Of a stretch of DNA of 64,000 nucleotides, positions 18,080-27,408 are shown piece by piece. The position numbers and the translations under genes were made by a program. Below the pieces are notes generated by a model that worked only from the letters and a program-made list of their open reading frames with translations, was not told where the DNA came from and did no database searches. The stretch's first letter is position 1, and the number at the start of each line of letters is the position of its first letter. Source of the DNA: Chitinophagaceae bacterium (GTDB lineage: Bacteria > Bacteroidota > Bacteroidia > Chitinophagales > Chitinophagaceae); contig JAFKGQ010000013.1 of the NCBI GenBank assembly GCA_017307755.1, forward strand, positions 186,001-250,000, in the 5' to 3' direction.

Positions 18080-19438
18080 ATGCACCGATTGCTGCTGCTC
18101 ATCATCGTCTGTTTTCCTGTTCTCCTTGCGACAAGCCAGGTGACCTTCACCTCCACAGATACGGCTGTCGCAAACGCTTTCTCCTGGGCGAAGGTCATGG
18201 CCCTCCATTATAAAGCAAAGCCGGGTGATCCTGTCGGCCCCTGGTACGAGTCGGCCCTGCCGCCCCGGGACGCCTTTTGTATGCGGGACGCCTCCCATCA
18301 ATGCATCGGAGCCGAGATCCTGGGCATGCACCCGGAGAACAGGAACATGTTCTCCAAATTCGCCGGTCATATTTCCTCCTCCAAAGACTGGTGCTCTTAT
18401 TGGGAGATCGACAAGGCAAACCGCCCTTCTCCTTCGGATTATCGCAATGACAAAGAGTTCTGGTACAACCTCCCTTCCAACTTCGACGTAATGGACGCCT
18501 GCTGGAGGACCTATCTGTGGACAGGCGATACCCTCTATATAAAAGATCCCGTATTTAAAAACTTCTATGACCGCACCGTCCATGAATACATCCGCACATG
18601 GATATTGGAGCCGGACTCGCTGCTGACCCGGCCGGCTTATCCCAATGCCCCCGTACCTTTTAACATCGAAGATAATTTCCACCGCTGCAGAGGGTTACCC
18701 TCCTATTCGGAAGGCGTGCATAACCTGAAGATGGGTGTCGATCTCGCCGGCGCCATGTACAGGGGCCTCACCTCCTACGCCGCTATCCAGGCTGTCAACG
18801 GTCACAACCAGACAGCGCTGACATACAAAGCAAAAGCCAAAACCTATCAGGACCGCATCGACGCCGACTGGTGGGATGAGAATGCCGGTCTGTATTATAC
18901 CCATTACACAAACGACCATCAATTTGGGAAAGCCGAAGGAGAGACTTTTCTCCTCTGGTTTGATGCGCTAAAAGACACCGCGAGAAAACAACGCACTATC
19001 CGGCACCTCCTTACCCAGGACCTCAACGTGGAAAATCTCTCCTATCTCCCCCTTCAGTATTACTGGAATGGGCATGCAGATGAGGCGCGGGCGCTTATCC
19101 TGCGGCTGGCGGATCCTTCCACCGCAAGAAGAGAATATCCGGAAGTGTCATACGGGCTGGTGGAGGCGGTAGTACAAGGGTTGATGGGCGTGGAGGTAGA
19201 TGCGCGTACCCGCACGGTCAGTACGCTCTACAGGGGTACAGGCAGATCACAATTGATAGATCTCCCCATACTGAATACCACTATCACACTCACACACGAC
19301 CCCAATGGAAGTAGTTCCATTATCAATACAGGACGATACCCTTTCAAATGGAGAGCAAAAAAAATTAGCCAGGGACGCGTGATCGCCTACAGAGAGGTCG
19401 ACGTCGCCCCTGGCCAACAAAAAAATGTCAAACTATAA
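18080..19438 (+). CDS. Second six-hairpin glycosidase-like secreted protein
   Basis: 452 residues with a signal peptide ending near LLATSQ and an (alpha/alpha)6-type catalytic region. The opening PRDAFCMRDASHQCIGAEILGMHPENRNMF is typical of six-hairpin enzymes, where the RD pair lines the active cleft. Later WWDENAGLYYTHYTNDHQFGKAEGETFLLWFDAL resembles toroid helices. It lacks the large N-terminal sandwich of its neighbour, so it is a shorter architecture. It is last in the plus-strand operon. Exact linkage specificity cannot be read from sequence; alpha-rhamnosidase- or glucoamylase-like activity are possibilities. Confidence 0.78.
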   Translation: MHRLLLLIIVCFPVLLATSQVTFTSTDTAVANAFSWAKVMALHYKAKPGDPVGPWYESALPPRDAFCMRDASHQCIGAEILGMHPENRNMFSKFAGHISSSKDWCSYWEIDKANRPSPSDYRNDKEFWYNLPSNFDVMDACWRTYLWTGDTLYIKDPVFKNFYDRTVHEYIRTWILEPDSLLTRPAYPNAPVPFNIEDNFHRCRGLPSYSEGVHNLKMGVDLAGAMYRGLTSYAAIQAVNGHNQTALTYKAKAKTYQDRIDADWWDENAGLYYTHYTNDHQFGKAEGETFLLWFDALKDTARKQRTIRHLLTQDLNVENLSYLPLQYYWNGHADEARALILRLADPSTARREYPEVSYGLVEAVVQGLMGVEVDARTRTVSTLYRGTGRSQLIDLPILNTTITLTHDPNGSSSIINTGRYPFKWRAKKISQGRVIAYREVDVAPGQQKNVKL

Positions 19439-19470
19439 ACCATCGATGTTCATGACGGCAGTCTCTTTTG

Positions 19471-20025
19471 TCAGAGTGTAGCGTACCTGTCCGGAGAAGG
19501 CAGATATCCTTTATCCTTCAGGATATGCCCCAGTCTATCGTAGAATGCGGGGTCGGAGGGGGTCACGGTAGCAAGTCCATCTACATAACGGTTGTACAGG
19601 CTAAACAGCGCAGCGATCAACACTGTATCATGCAACTCTCTGTCAGTAGCGCCATGCGCCTTTGCCGTCTCCACCATATCCGGTGTCACCAGTCTTCCGT
19701 TCTTTCCCACCGCCCGGGCAATAACGAGCAACGCCTTTATCCTGTCGCTCACTGGCGCTGCGTCCAGATCGGTCTTTACCTTCTCTGCGATAGCAGGGTC
19801 ATCCAGGTATTGATTGGCGGCAGCCGTATGTGCAGCTGTACAGAACCTGCACTCATTGCCATTGGAGACGATAGTGGCGATCAGTTCTCTTTCACCCTCT
19901 GTAAGGGTTGATTCTCCCCTGAGCAAGATATGCGTCAATTGACGGATGGGCAAGGCCGTATCGAGCCGGTAATCCAGCAGACCGGTGATACCGGGGAGGT
20001 TTTCTTTTAAAGGTATGTATGGCAT
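19471..20025 (-). CDS. AhpD/carboxymuconolactone-decarboxylase-fold peroxidase-related protein
   Basis: A 184-residue all-helical protein of the alkylhydroperoxidase D-like group. The redox motif is Cys59-Arg-Phe-Cys62 with His66 (NECRFCTAAH), as needed for disulfide-based peroxide reduction. The family includes AhpD and 'uncharacterised peroxidase-related enzymes'. It seems to be its own transcription unit: a TAAGTTTA box (20066-20059 on the minus strand) precedes it, and it is 53 bases from the beta-helix gene. It meets the glycosidase operon tail to tail. Confidence 0.88.
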   Translation of the reverse strand: MPYIPLKENLPGITGLLDYRLDTALPIRQLTHILLRGESTLTEGERELIATIVSNGNECRFCTAAHTAAANQYLDDPAIAEKVKTDLDAAPVSDRIKALLVIARAVGKNGRLVTPDMVETAKAHGATDRELHDTVLIAALFSLYNRYVDGLATVTPSDPAFYDRLGHILKDKGYLPSPDRYATL

Positions 20026-20058
20026 AATGGTTATTGTGCTGTTGGTACTTTAATTCGT

Positions 20059-20066
20059 TAAACTTA
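20059..20066 (-). promoter_or_regulatory. -7 box of the AhpD-like gene
   Basis: TAAGTTTA on the minus strand, 33 bases before the ATG at 20025. No good -33 TTTG at 19 bases, so it is a weak call. Confidence 0.35.
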
Positions 20067-20078
20067 CGAAGATATATC

Positions 20079-22358
20079 CTAATGCAGCACGAGCGTCCGT
20101 TGAGATTGGTTCCTGAAAATAACACACCCGATGCCGGCATCCGGCCTCTTATTCCGTTGGGCCTGCAATATATCATCGGCCGAATTTATATCACGTGACC
20201 CCAGCCGTCTGATCACGTCGCCTTGCCGAAGACCATTTTTTTCTGCGGCTGAACCCGGTGGAAGCCTGATCAATAAAGCGCCCTTTCTATCCGGCAAACC
20301 CGCGGCCGACTGCTCTCCCAGGGTTTGGACATCTTTAAAAAAAGCGCCCAGCCATTGCACCTGTCCAACTTCTGATCCGGCGGTGGCGGTAAGCAATGGG
20401 TTTATGACAGGCTTTGCGGCTATCGCTTTTAGTTCCTTTTTTGTTACACCGGCCCCAGCCACTATATTCAAGCGCCCGGGATCCCACTTACCCCATGTAC
20501 TGTTCTTATCGATCCCCAGCTTCCTGGCCTTGGTCAAGGCGTCTTCAGAAAGAAAGAAATTGGAATCTATCCTGTCGCCCCAGTTATTCATCAGGATGGG
20601 GGCGTAAGGAAGAGTAATGACATTGTGTACAAACTGGTCGTGGCTGTTCTTCAACCATACATGCGGATGGAATGTATTGTTGAGGATAATATTGTTTCTC
20701 ACTATCCTGTGGTACCCTTCGCGTAATTTGAGTCCCCCGCTCAGACATATGTTATTACAGATCTCATAATTGGTGCTTCCATCATCAAGATCTATATCCC
20801 AACCGTGATCGCACTGAAAAATGTTATTGCGAAGGACAATAGGATCGATGACATCCAGCAATTCTATCCCGGGCTTTGCTGCAACAATGCTGTCGATGAT
20901 ATCCCTTTCCGGTCGCCAGTACCGGTCGCGCCCCCATGAATTAAAAGCTCCATGATCACCCGTCTCCAACACAGTATTGAATACTTCGTTAAATTCGATC
21001 ATATGCCCTCCCCAGGTGCCTTCGCTGATATTGATCCCGGCCCGGGGTACCTGGTAGATGGTATTGTGTCCCGCATAAATATGGGCAGACATGGAAATTT
21101 CGATCCCTGCTGTTTGTTTTTCGATGGTTCCCGTGTTATGGATCAGATTATCTATTACCGAACAGTACTGCGGATGGTCTTCTCCTTTGGGGCCGGGCGT
21201 ATAATCCATTTCATTCCAGGGAACAAAGAGCTCATATCTGAAAGATGGGGAACGCACATCATCCGGGTTCCCGGCAAATGCGATGGCATTACCGCCCAGT
21301 TGATAAAAGTGGTTGCCGCTGACGGTATCATTCTTATTATAATTACTCAGAAAAACGGCATTCCCCCCCAGTTCAGAGAACGCACAATCACGAATATGTA
21401 CGTTCTCTGTTCCCTCCAGCAATATGGCTCCACCCCGGTAGATCCTCCAGTCGCTGCGCAACAGAGGTTCTTTTACAAGCATAAAAGTCCGTGCCGTTTG
21501 GGTAAAGGCAATACCCCTGATGGTGATATTTCTGACGGGCTGCCCCTGTGTTCCATGTATATGTATCAGGTCCGTCAGTCTGCTGACGGAAAGGTCTGCC
21601 GTTCTCACATCGACGCCTTCAGGCGGGTACAGGTACATGGTTTTGGTCTTCCTGTCATAGAACCATTCGCCCGGAGCATCCAGTTCTTCAAAAATGTTCT
21701 CTACAAAGCGATACCGGTCATGCATTTTTGCGGGCCGGTTATTTTGCCATCCTCCTTCATACTGCAGGTTGCCACCAGCGTCCTTCCCGGTGATAAGATA
21801 GTGAAAATCCCCCCATTCTCCCTCGTGCAACGCATGCATATAGCCGCCTGCGGGGTTTTTCCAATTCCTGGCGCGTTCATTGCTAAATGCATCGGCAGCA
21901 GTGCCGTGATAAACCCTGGCTTTGACATCGAAATTCGGGTAACGCGCCATGTTTAAGCTTTTTCCGCTGAGGAACAGTTGGTCGGGGGCCTCTTTGAGAT
22001 CGAGATAGGCTTTTAGTATCCCATTTTTGTATGGCTGCCAGTCGGGCTTGATCTTAATAGCTCCGCTGATATCCACCTTCTCGCCGGGATATGCCCCGAT
22101 CGATAATGAACGAAGCTCATATGCGTCCGAACGTATGTTTATTGTCGAATCAAGGCTATAGCTGCCTGCCCTGATATAAATATCCACATCCTTATTCTTT
22201 TTTTCACCGGCCCTCCTTAAGGCGGCGGATATTGTCTTTAGCGGTCTGTCTACACTGCCCGGAGCCTGATCATTTCCGGAAGTAGAAACATATATCTTAT
22301 CCTGTGCATAGCTAAATGAGGCCCCTGTTATTGCGGCAATAAAAATTATTATTTTCAT
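20079..22358 (-). CDS. Secreted right-handed beta-helix protein with C-terminal PDZ domain
   Basis: 759 residues: a signal peptide (ending ASFSYAQ), then an opening KIYVSTSGNDQAPGSVDRPLKTISAALRRAG typical of parallel beta-helix carbohydrate-active enzymes such as GH141 and related lyases. Many helix coils follow (INIRSDAYEL, ITIRGIAF, NVHIRDCAFSELGGNAVFLSN, NTIYQVPRAGINISEG). The last ~65 residues form a PDZ domain (LLIRLPPGSAAEKNGLRQGDVIRRLGSRDINSADDI). This is the degradative enzyme candidate of the sigma/FecR/susC/susD locus, 20 bases after susD. A PDZ on a beta-helix enzyme is unusual. The family call is uncertain. Confidence 0.8.
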   Translation of the reverse strand: MKIIIFIAAITGASFSYAQDKIYVSTSGNDQAPGSVDRPLKTISAALRRAGEKKNKDVDIYIRAGSYSLDSTINIRSDAYELRSLSIGAYPGEKVDISGAIKIKPDWQPYKNGILKAYLDLKEAPDQLFLSGKSLNMARYPNFDVKARVYHGTAADAFSNERARNWKNPAGGYMHALHEGEWGDFHYLITGKDAGGNLQYEGGWQNNRPAKMHDRYRFVENIFEELDAPGEWFYDRKTKTMYLYPPEGVDVRTADLSVSRLTDLIHIHGTQGQPVRNITIRGIAFTQTARTFMLVKEPLLRSDWRIYRGGAILLEGTENVHIRDCAFSELGGNAVFLSNYNKNDTVSGNHFYQLGGNAIAFAGNPDDVRSPSFRYELFVPWNEMDYTPGPKGEDHPQYCSVIDNLIHNTGTIEKQTAGIEISMSAHIYAGHNTIYQVPRAGINISEGTWGGHMIEFNEVFNTVLETGDHGAFNSWGRDRYWRPERDIIDSIVAAKPGIELLDVIDPIVLRNNIFQCDHGWDIDLDDGSTNYEICNNICLSGGLKLREGYHRIVRNNIILNNTFHPHVWLKNSHDQFVHNVITLPYAPILMNNWGDRIDSNFFLSEDALTKARKLGIDKNSTWGKWDPGRLNIVAGAGVTKKELKAIAAKPVINPLLTATAGSEVGQVQWLGAFFKDVQTLGEQSAAGLPDRKGALLIRLPPGSAAEKNGLRQGDVIRRLGSRDINSADDILQAQRNKRPDAGIGCVIFRNQSQRTLVLH

Positions 22359-22378
22359 TTGTAGGTCTGATCTATCGT

Positions 22379-23854
22379 CTAATATAATGGATTCTGTGGA
22401 ATATTATTTGCCACAAACTCAGTGTACGGAATTAACCAGGTGTTGTTGTATGACCCGATAGGGTTCACCAATCCGCCGCCCCGGATAGTCTGGATATTAC
22501 TGAACGTGTTGGTACGTTTCAGGTCGAACCAGGTGCTTCCTTCCTGGCTCAGCTCATGTTTCCTCTCCAGCAGCACCGAATCCCTGAACTGGGTCTGGGT
22601 AAGACCAGAAAGATCAGGGACGTCCGTGGAGGAGGACTTGTCGATCCTTGCCCGCCACCTGATCTTATTAATGTACTGATAGGCATTCCCCGGGCCATTG
22701 GCCTCATTTTCCCCTTCGGCGGCGATCAGGTACATTTCGGCTAATCGCAGATAGGGCGACGTGTATGCGGTGAGCAGTCCCAATCCTGACGAACTTGGGC
22801 CTACACCCTGGTCTATTGCTGTATTATTTACAAACTTTTGAAAATACGGCGCCAGGGTATTGCCATTAGGGTCCTTATAACCCTGTTGTATCCCCCATAC
22901 CTTTCGTTGATCACCAAGGGAAAAGCTATTGATAAACCATGTTGCGGGGATCAGGGTGGGCAGGTATTGAGCGGCTGTGCAACTCATAGAATGTAATGGG
23001 TTGCCGCCATTGGCGGGGACATAAAGCTTTTCCCATATGGATTCCGTTGTGTAGGCGATATTATGGAATACGGCGGAATAATTATCAGGCAGCTTGAACT
23101 TGCCGGAATTAATAACTTCCAATGCCTTATCCCGTGCGTTGGTATAATAGGCGGTCTTATTTAATGGATTTCCCGCCATGGTCAGATAAACTTTTGCCAG
23201 CAGGGCCGTAGCTGCCAGTTTGTATACCCGTCCCTGTTGTGGGGCGTCCGCGGGAAGATTGGCCTCCGCATAGCTCAGGTCGTCCAGAATAAAGCTATAT
23301 ATGCTATCCTGGCTGGTCCTTGGGATCTGCACATCGCCGTAGTTCTTGATAGTGGTCTTCCGTAACGGGACATCTCCGTACAGCTGCACCAGATAAAAGT
23401 AAGCAAAGGCCCTGAGGAAACGGGACTCCGCGGTAAATTGCGCTTTTTTTACGTTGTCTATACCAGCGCTCGCCAGGTTATCCAAAATAAAATTAGCGTC
23501 TTTGATCAGGGTATAAGCGCTGCCCCAGGCATTGATGGTGTTATAATACACCGGGCTGGGCGCATTCTGGTACATGGGCAGCGCCTGCTCCGCTGAAGGA
23601 GAAGGCTGTCCGTAAATATCGGTACACATCTCCAGCAGCATGTACGGATAGGATCCATACATGCCCGGCACATCCGAGTATACGCCAATCACCGCCGACT
23701 CATAGCTGGCTGCGTTTGTAAAAAAAGAAGAAGGGCTGATAAAGGTGACGGGCTTTTCTTCCAGTGTTTTTTTACAGCCCGTCAATAAGGCGGCGATAAA
23801 CAAACCACTGATCATTATTATTGTGAAATACTTTTGCATACTGGTAAATTTCAT
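22379..23854 (-). CDS. SusD/RagB-family lipoprotein
   Basis: 491 residues with a lipoprotein signal peptide ending at Cys27 (ALLTGCKKTLEEKP), then the SusD opening ISPSSFFTNAASYESAVIGVYSDV and a C-terminal LLERKHELSQEGSTWFDLKRTNTF. It partners the susC immediately upstream; only three bases separate them. An alternative start five codons later (MQKYFTI) is equally good. Since the partner susC carries a stop codon, this lipoprotein may lack a functional pore. Confidence 0.93.
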   Translation of the reverse strand: MKFTSMQKYFTIIMISGLFIAALLTGCKKTLEEKPVTFISPSSFFTNAASYESAVIGVYSDVPGMYGSYPYMLLEMCTDIYGQPSPSAEQALPMYQNAPSPVYYNTINAWGSAYTLIKDANFILDNLASAGIDNVKKAQFTAESRFLRAFAYFYLVQLYGDVPLRKTTIKNYGDVQIPRTSQDSIYSFILDDLSYAEANLPADAPQQGRVYKLAATALLAKVYLTMAGNPLNKTAYYTNARDKALEVINSGKFKLPDNYSAVFHNIAYTTESIWEKLYVPANGGNPLHSMSCTAAQYLPTLIPATWFINSFSLGDQRKVWGIQQGYKDPNGNTLAPYFQKFVNNTAIDQGVGPSSSGLGLLTAYTSPYLRLAEMYLIAAEGENEANGPGNAYQYINKIRWRARIDKSSSTDVPDLSGLTQTQFRDSVLLERKHELSQEGSTWFDLKRTNTFSNIQTIRGGGLVNPIGSYNNTWLIPYTEFVANNIPQNPLY

Positions 23855-23857
23855 CGT

Positions 23858-26800
23858 TTAAAAATTGACTTTTAAACCACCTGTTACAGACTTCATCGAA
23901 GGATAAATACCTCTGTCCCATCCGTTGATGGTTGCTGAGCTCCAGGCTGCCTCAGGGTCGTAACCTGAATATTTTGTGATGGTGATAAGGTTCTGACCGC
24001 TCACATACACGCGGATCGAAGATATTTTGCCGGATTTGAATGCCTTGATGGAAAAATTGTAACCGAGCGTGATATCCCGCAGACGAAGGTATGATCCATT
24101 CTCCACCCATAAGCTGTTGGCATAATCCCTCGTGTACTGCATGCTTGACAGAGAAGGTTTATCGCCGTTGTTGCTGGTGCCCTTGCCCCTCCATCGATTA
24201 TCATATGCTTCCTGTGTCGGCGTCCATAGTCCGTTCAAGGTAAGATTGTATTTCCTGAATTCATTGACAATGTCATTGCCGTAAGAGCCCACGATCAGCA
24301 GGGTGAGGTCAAAATTTTTATATGTCAATGTATTATTGAACCCGAATGTAAATTTTGGTTCAAGATGCGTTAAGGTTACCCTGTCCGAGTCGGCATTGAC
24401 CAGGCCGCCATGATGGAAATTTTAGAATTTATAGTCGCCTGCATGTTTTTGCGGCTCGCCGTTGTCGATGGCTTCCTGGTCTGTCTGATATACGCCGGTG
24501 ACCTTATATCCGTATAATTGCATCATCGACTGGCCGACGATCAACGGGAACCAGTTCCCACCCGTGCCAAACTCTTTATAGGTCACCGGTTTCCCGCCGG
24601 CATCCTTTCCAAGATCGAGCACTTTGGTGGCGTTATGCGAGATAGTAAGCACAGAGGTCCAGCTAAAATCCCGTCCGGTGATATTCCTCGAAGTGAGCTG
24701 GAATTCATATCCCCTGTTTTGTACCGACCCTACATTCTGCAGCACCTGACCAAAACCTGATGAGCCGGGCAAATTGACGGGCAACAGCAGATTGGTCGTC
24801 TTCTTATTATAGTAGTCGGCGGTGAGCTGCACCCGGTCGTTCAACACTCCCAGATCGACACCCAGATCAAACTGTGCAGTTGACTCCCATTTAAGACCAC
24901 TGTTTGGCAGAGATCCAAGCACATACCCGGTGCTAAGCTGATTATTCAACACGACATTTACATTGTTCAGCTGTGCCAGGGTTTGGTATGGTTTTATCGC
25001 CTGGTTGCCGGATACGCCATAACTTGTTCTAACCTTTAAATTGGAGATATCTCGGTTATCCTTCAGAAAGGGCTCTTCCGATATCCTCCAGGCCAGGGCG
25101 CCCGAAGGGAAGAAAGCAAATTTGTTATCCTCTCCGAACACGGAGGAACCGTCATACCTGCCGGTGACGGTGGCAAAATATTTTCCGGCGTAATTATAAT
25201 TTATACGCCCGATATAGGACACCAGCTTATTGTTGGAATATCCGGTACTTGGCTGGGCCCTAGTGGATGCCGACTGTATATTATTATTCTGGTAGATAGT
25301 GGAAATAAAATTAGTAGCCGTTCCGCTGTTTAAATTCTTTGATACGGTGGACTGATAGGTAATGCCGGTTACGGCGTCGATGGTATGCAATCCGAATTTT
25401 TTCAGATAGGACAGCGTATTCTCATTGACAAAGGTCAGGCTATTGTTATAGTTTGCGTAGGCGGCGCCGCCTGGCTGCCCAAACGTGTTTGTCGGAGGAA
25501 CATAATAATCCTGTCTGCCCCAGGTGTTGTCCACGCCGGCGCTTGCCCGTAACTTCAACCCGTCAATAATCTCATATGTGATCGCCGTATTGCCTATCAG
25601 CCGTAATGAATTATCAGGGTTCCAGAGGGTTTGCGACATGCCTACGGGGTTGGTCTGTCCCCAGGTCACCCCTGTAAATACGGTGTAATTCCCATTGGCG
25701 TCGTACACTCCCTGTGTGGGGGGCATGACCATTGTTTGAAAAGGGATACCCCCATAGTCCGCATTGCCGTTGTTCAGTTGGAAATAGCGCGAATGTTGCA
25801 AAGACAAACTGGTGGACATATTCAGTCTCTCGCTTATTTTCTGATCTAAATTTCCTCTGAATGAGAAGCGTGTGTAATTCGAATTATGAATGATACCGTC
25901 CTGGTCATAGAACCCGAAAGAAGTGTAATACCTGGTATTTTCGTTCCCCCCTGTAATAGACAGGTCATGATTCTGCACATTCGCCGGACGATAGACCAGG
26001 TCCTGCCAGTCCGTACCCTTCCCTTTTAGCGAATCCATCTGTGCAGCCGTCCAGGGCAAAGGCAGTTGTGGATTGTTCAACCCGGACGCATTGTCGTTTG
26101 TAACCACTTCATTCTGTAACTCTGCATATTCTGCAGCGTTGATCAGCTTTATTTTTTTCCGTAACGTCTGCACGCCAAAATAGCCATTGTATGCGACCTG
26201 CGCCTTTCCATTGCTATTCTTTCCTTTTTTTGTCGTAATGAGAATAACCCCATTGGCGCCCCTTGAGCCATATATGGCCACCGATGAGGCGTCTTTCAAC
26301 ACCTGGATATTGGCAATATCGTCGGGGTTTAACTGTGCGCTTAAAGAAGGCAGGGGCATTCCGTCCACCACATACAACGGGTCATTGCCCGCGCCGATGG
26401 AATTCGTGCCTCTGATCTTTATGATCACCTGTTCTCCGGGCTGACCAGAGGCCTGGTTCACCTGTACGCCTGCCGCCTGTCCCTGCAACGCCTGCGCTAC
26501 ATTGGATACGGCCTTGACCTGTGTGATCTTCTCGGCGCTGATAGTGGAAACCGACCCTGTCAGATCAGACTTTTTCACCGTCCCATACCCAATGACGACG
26601 CTATTGGCGTATTCAGCCACTTCCAGTTTCATTTCCAGCTTTATGAATTGTTGAGGAGAGCTGATCCTGACACTTTGGGATTTATATCCGACAAAGCTGA
26701 ACTCCAGTACATCATTGACATCCGCCGGGATCGAGAACACGCCCTCTGTATTCGTAGTAGTCCCCTTTTTCAGACGGAGATTGGTGACAGAGACACCCTG

Positions 26801-27244
26801 CAACGGTTTGCCATTCTCATCCATCAGTTGTCCTTTTATTTCAGCAGGCGGCTCGACAGGAAGGACGGGTTGAACGGGTATTTCCGTCTTCTTTTTTACA
26901 AGGATTGTCCTTTCGATGACCGTGTACGACAGCGGCTGATCCTTAAAACATTCATTGAGCGCCTCTTCAATAGACACTTCTTTTACATTGATAGTGATCT
27001 TCGAGGCCCCTTGTATCAGATCATCCCTGTACAGAAACTGGTATCCCGTCTGTTTTCGTATTTGTTTAAAGATCCTCTGCAGCGGCGCATTATTTTCATT
27101 GAGCGAAACCTTTTGTGAGTAGGTCCTCGCGCTTGCATGCAAACAAATGAAGATCAATAAAGCAGTCGTTAGTTTCATAACAAAAAAGGTCTTCCGAAGT
27201 AAAACCCGTAAGTCATGAGGGGTTCTACAAAGCAATTTTTTCAT
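23858..27244 (-). pseudogene. SusC TonB-dependent receptor with STN domain, interrupted by an in-frame TAA
   Basis: Reading the minus strand from 27244 gives 940 residues and then TAA at 24424-24422. Past this stop the same frame continues without a break to 23858, through FHHGGLVNADSDRV and LEPKFTFGFNN to a typical barrel end (GGLKVNF). The full gene would be about 1128 codons, normal for SusC with an STN domain. It has a signal peptide, STN (about 48-105), regulatory domain, SVVIGYGTVKKSDLTGS and the plug. A single base change explains the stop; there is no frameshift. The product as read lacks the last barrel strands. The STN domain fits control by the adjacent FecR/sigma pair. A sequencing error or readthrough is also possible. 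Confidence 0.85.
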
Positions 27245-27251
27245 ACTTTTG
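27244..27251 (+). promoter_or_regulatory. -7 box for an antisense transcript upstream of susC
   Basis: TACTTTTG on the plus strand is a perfect TAnnTTTG and begins at the susC start codon, facing away from susC. The -33 position has no clear TTTG. No protein gene lies downstream before the convergent fecR end at 27409, so the box would drive a short RNA. Confidence 0.45.
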
Positions 27252-27256
27252 CAGTG

Positions 27257-27342
27257 TTTGGGTTAAAAATTAGAACAGTCATTCCCGATTGTAATAATCA
27301 GCCCGGGCATTCGCCAGGGGCGTGTCACCGCTCCTGGTTTTT
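27257..27342 (+). ncRNA. Putative cis-antisense small RNA of the sigma/FecR polysaccharide locus (DonS-like)
   Basis: A plus-strand transcript of about 85 bases is predicted between a TACTTTTG box (27244-27251) and a Rho-independent terminator (27314-27342). It is fully complementary to the susC leader, which runs the other way. Known precedent: in Bacteroides, small RNAs encoded opposite the 5' region of susC in loci run by ECF sigma/anti-sigma pairs repress the locus. Position, size and locus type match. Existence is inferred; sequence homology to DonS was not tested. Confidence 0.5.
27314..27342 (+). terminator. Rho-independent terminator of the antisense RNA
   Basis: A nine-pair stem CCAGGGGCG/CGCTCCTGG (27314-27322 with 27329-27337, one G-U pair), loop TGTCAC, then five T. 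On the minus strand the G-U becomes an A-C mismatch and no T-run follows, so it is directional for the plus strand, against the flanking susC and fecR genes. Confidence 0.6.
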
Positions 27343-27408
27343 CAGGCTACTTGCATTCATGTCGATCAAAATCCCATTAGCGCTGTTTTGGTTTATAAAT
27401 TGGTTTTA

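Noticed and set aside
20952..21956. A 334-codon plus-strand open frame
   Set aside because: It is antisense to the beta-helix gene, has no family likeness and no promoter; the minus-strand protein is clearly real.
23858..24424. Separate small gene downstream of susC, or a frameshift
   Set aside because: The downstream part is in the same frame as susC and reads as its barrel end from the codon after TAA, so a single nonsense codon is the simpler explanation.
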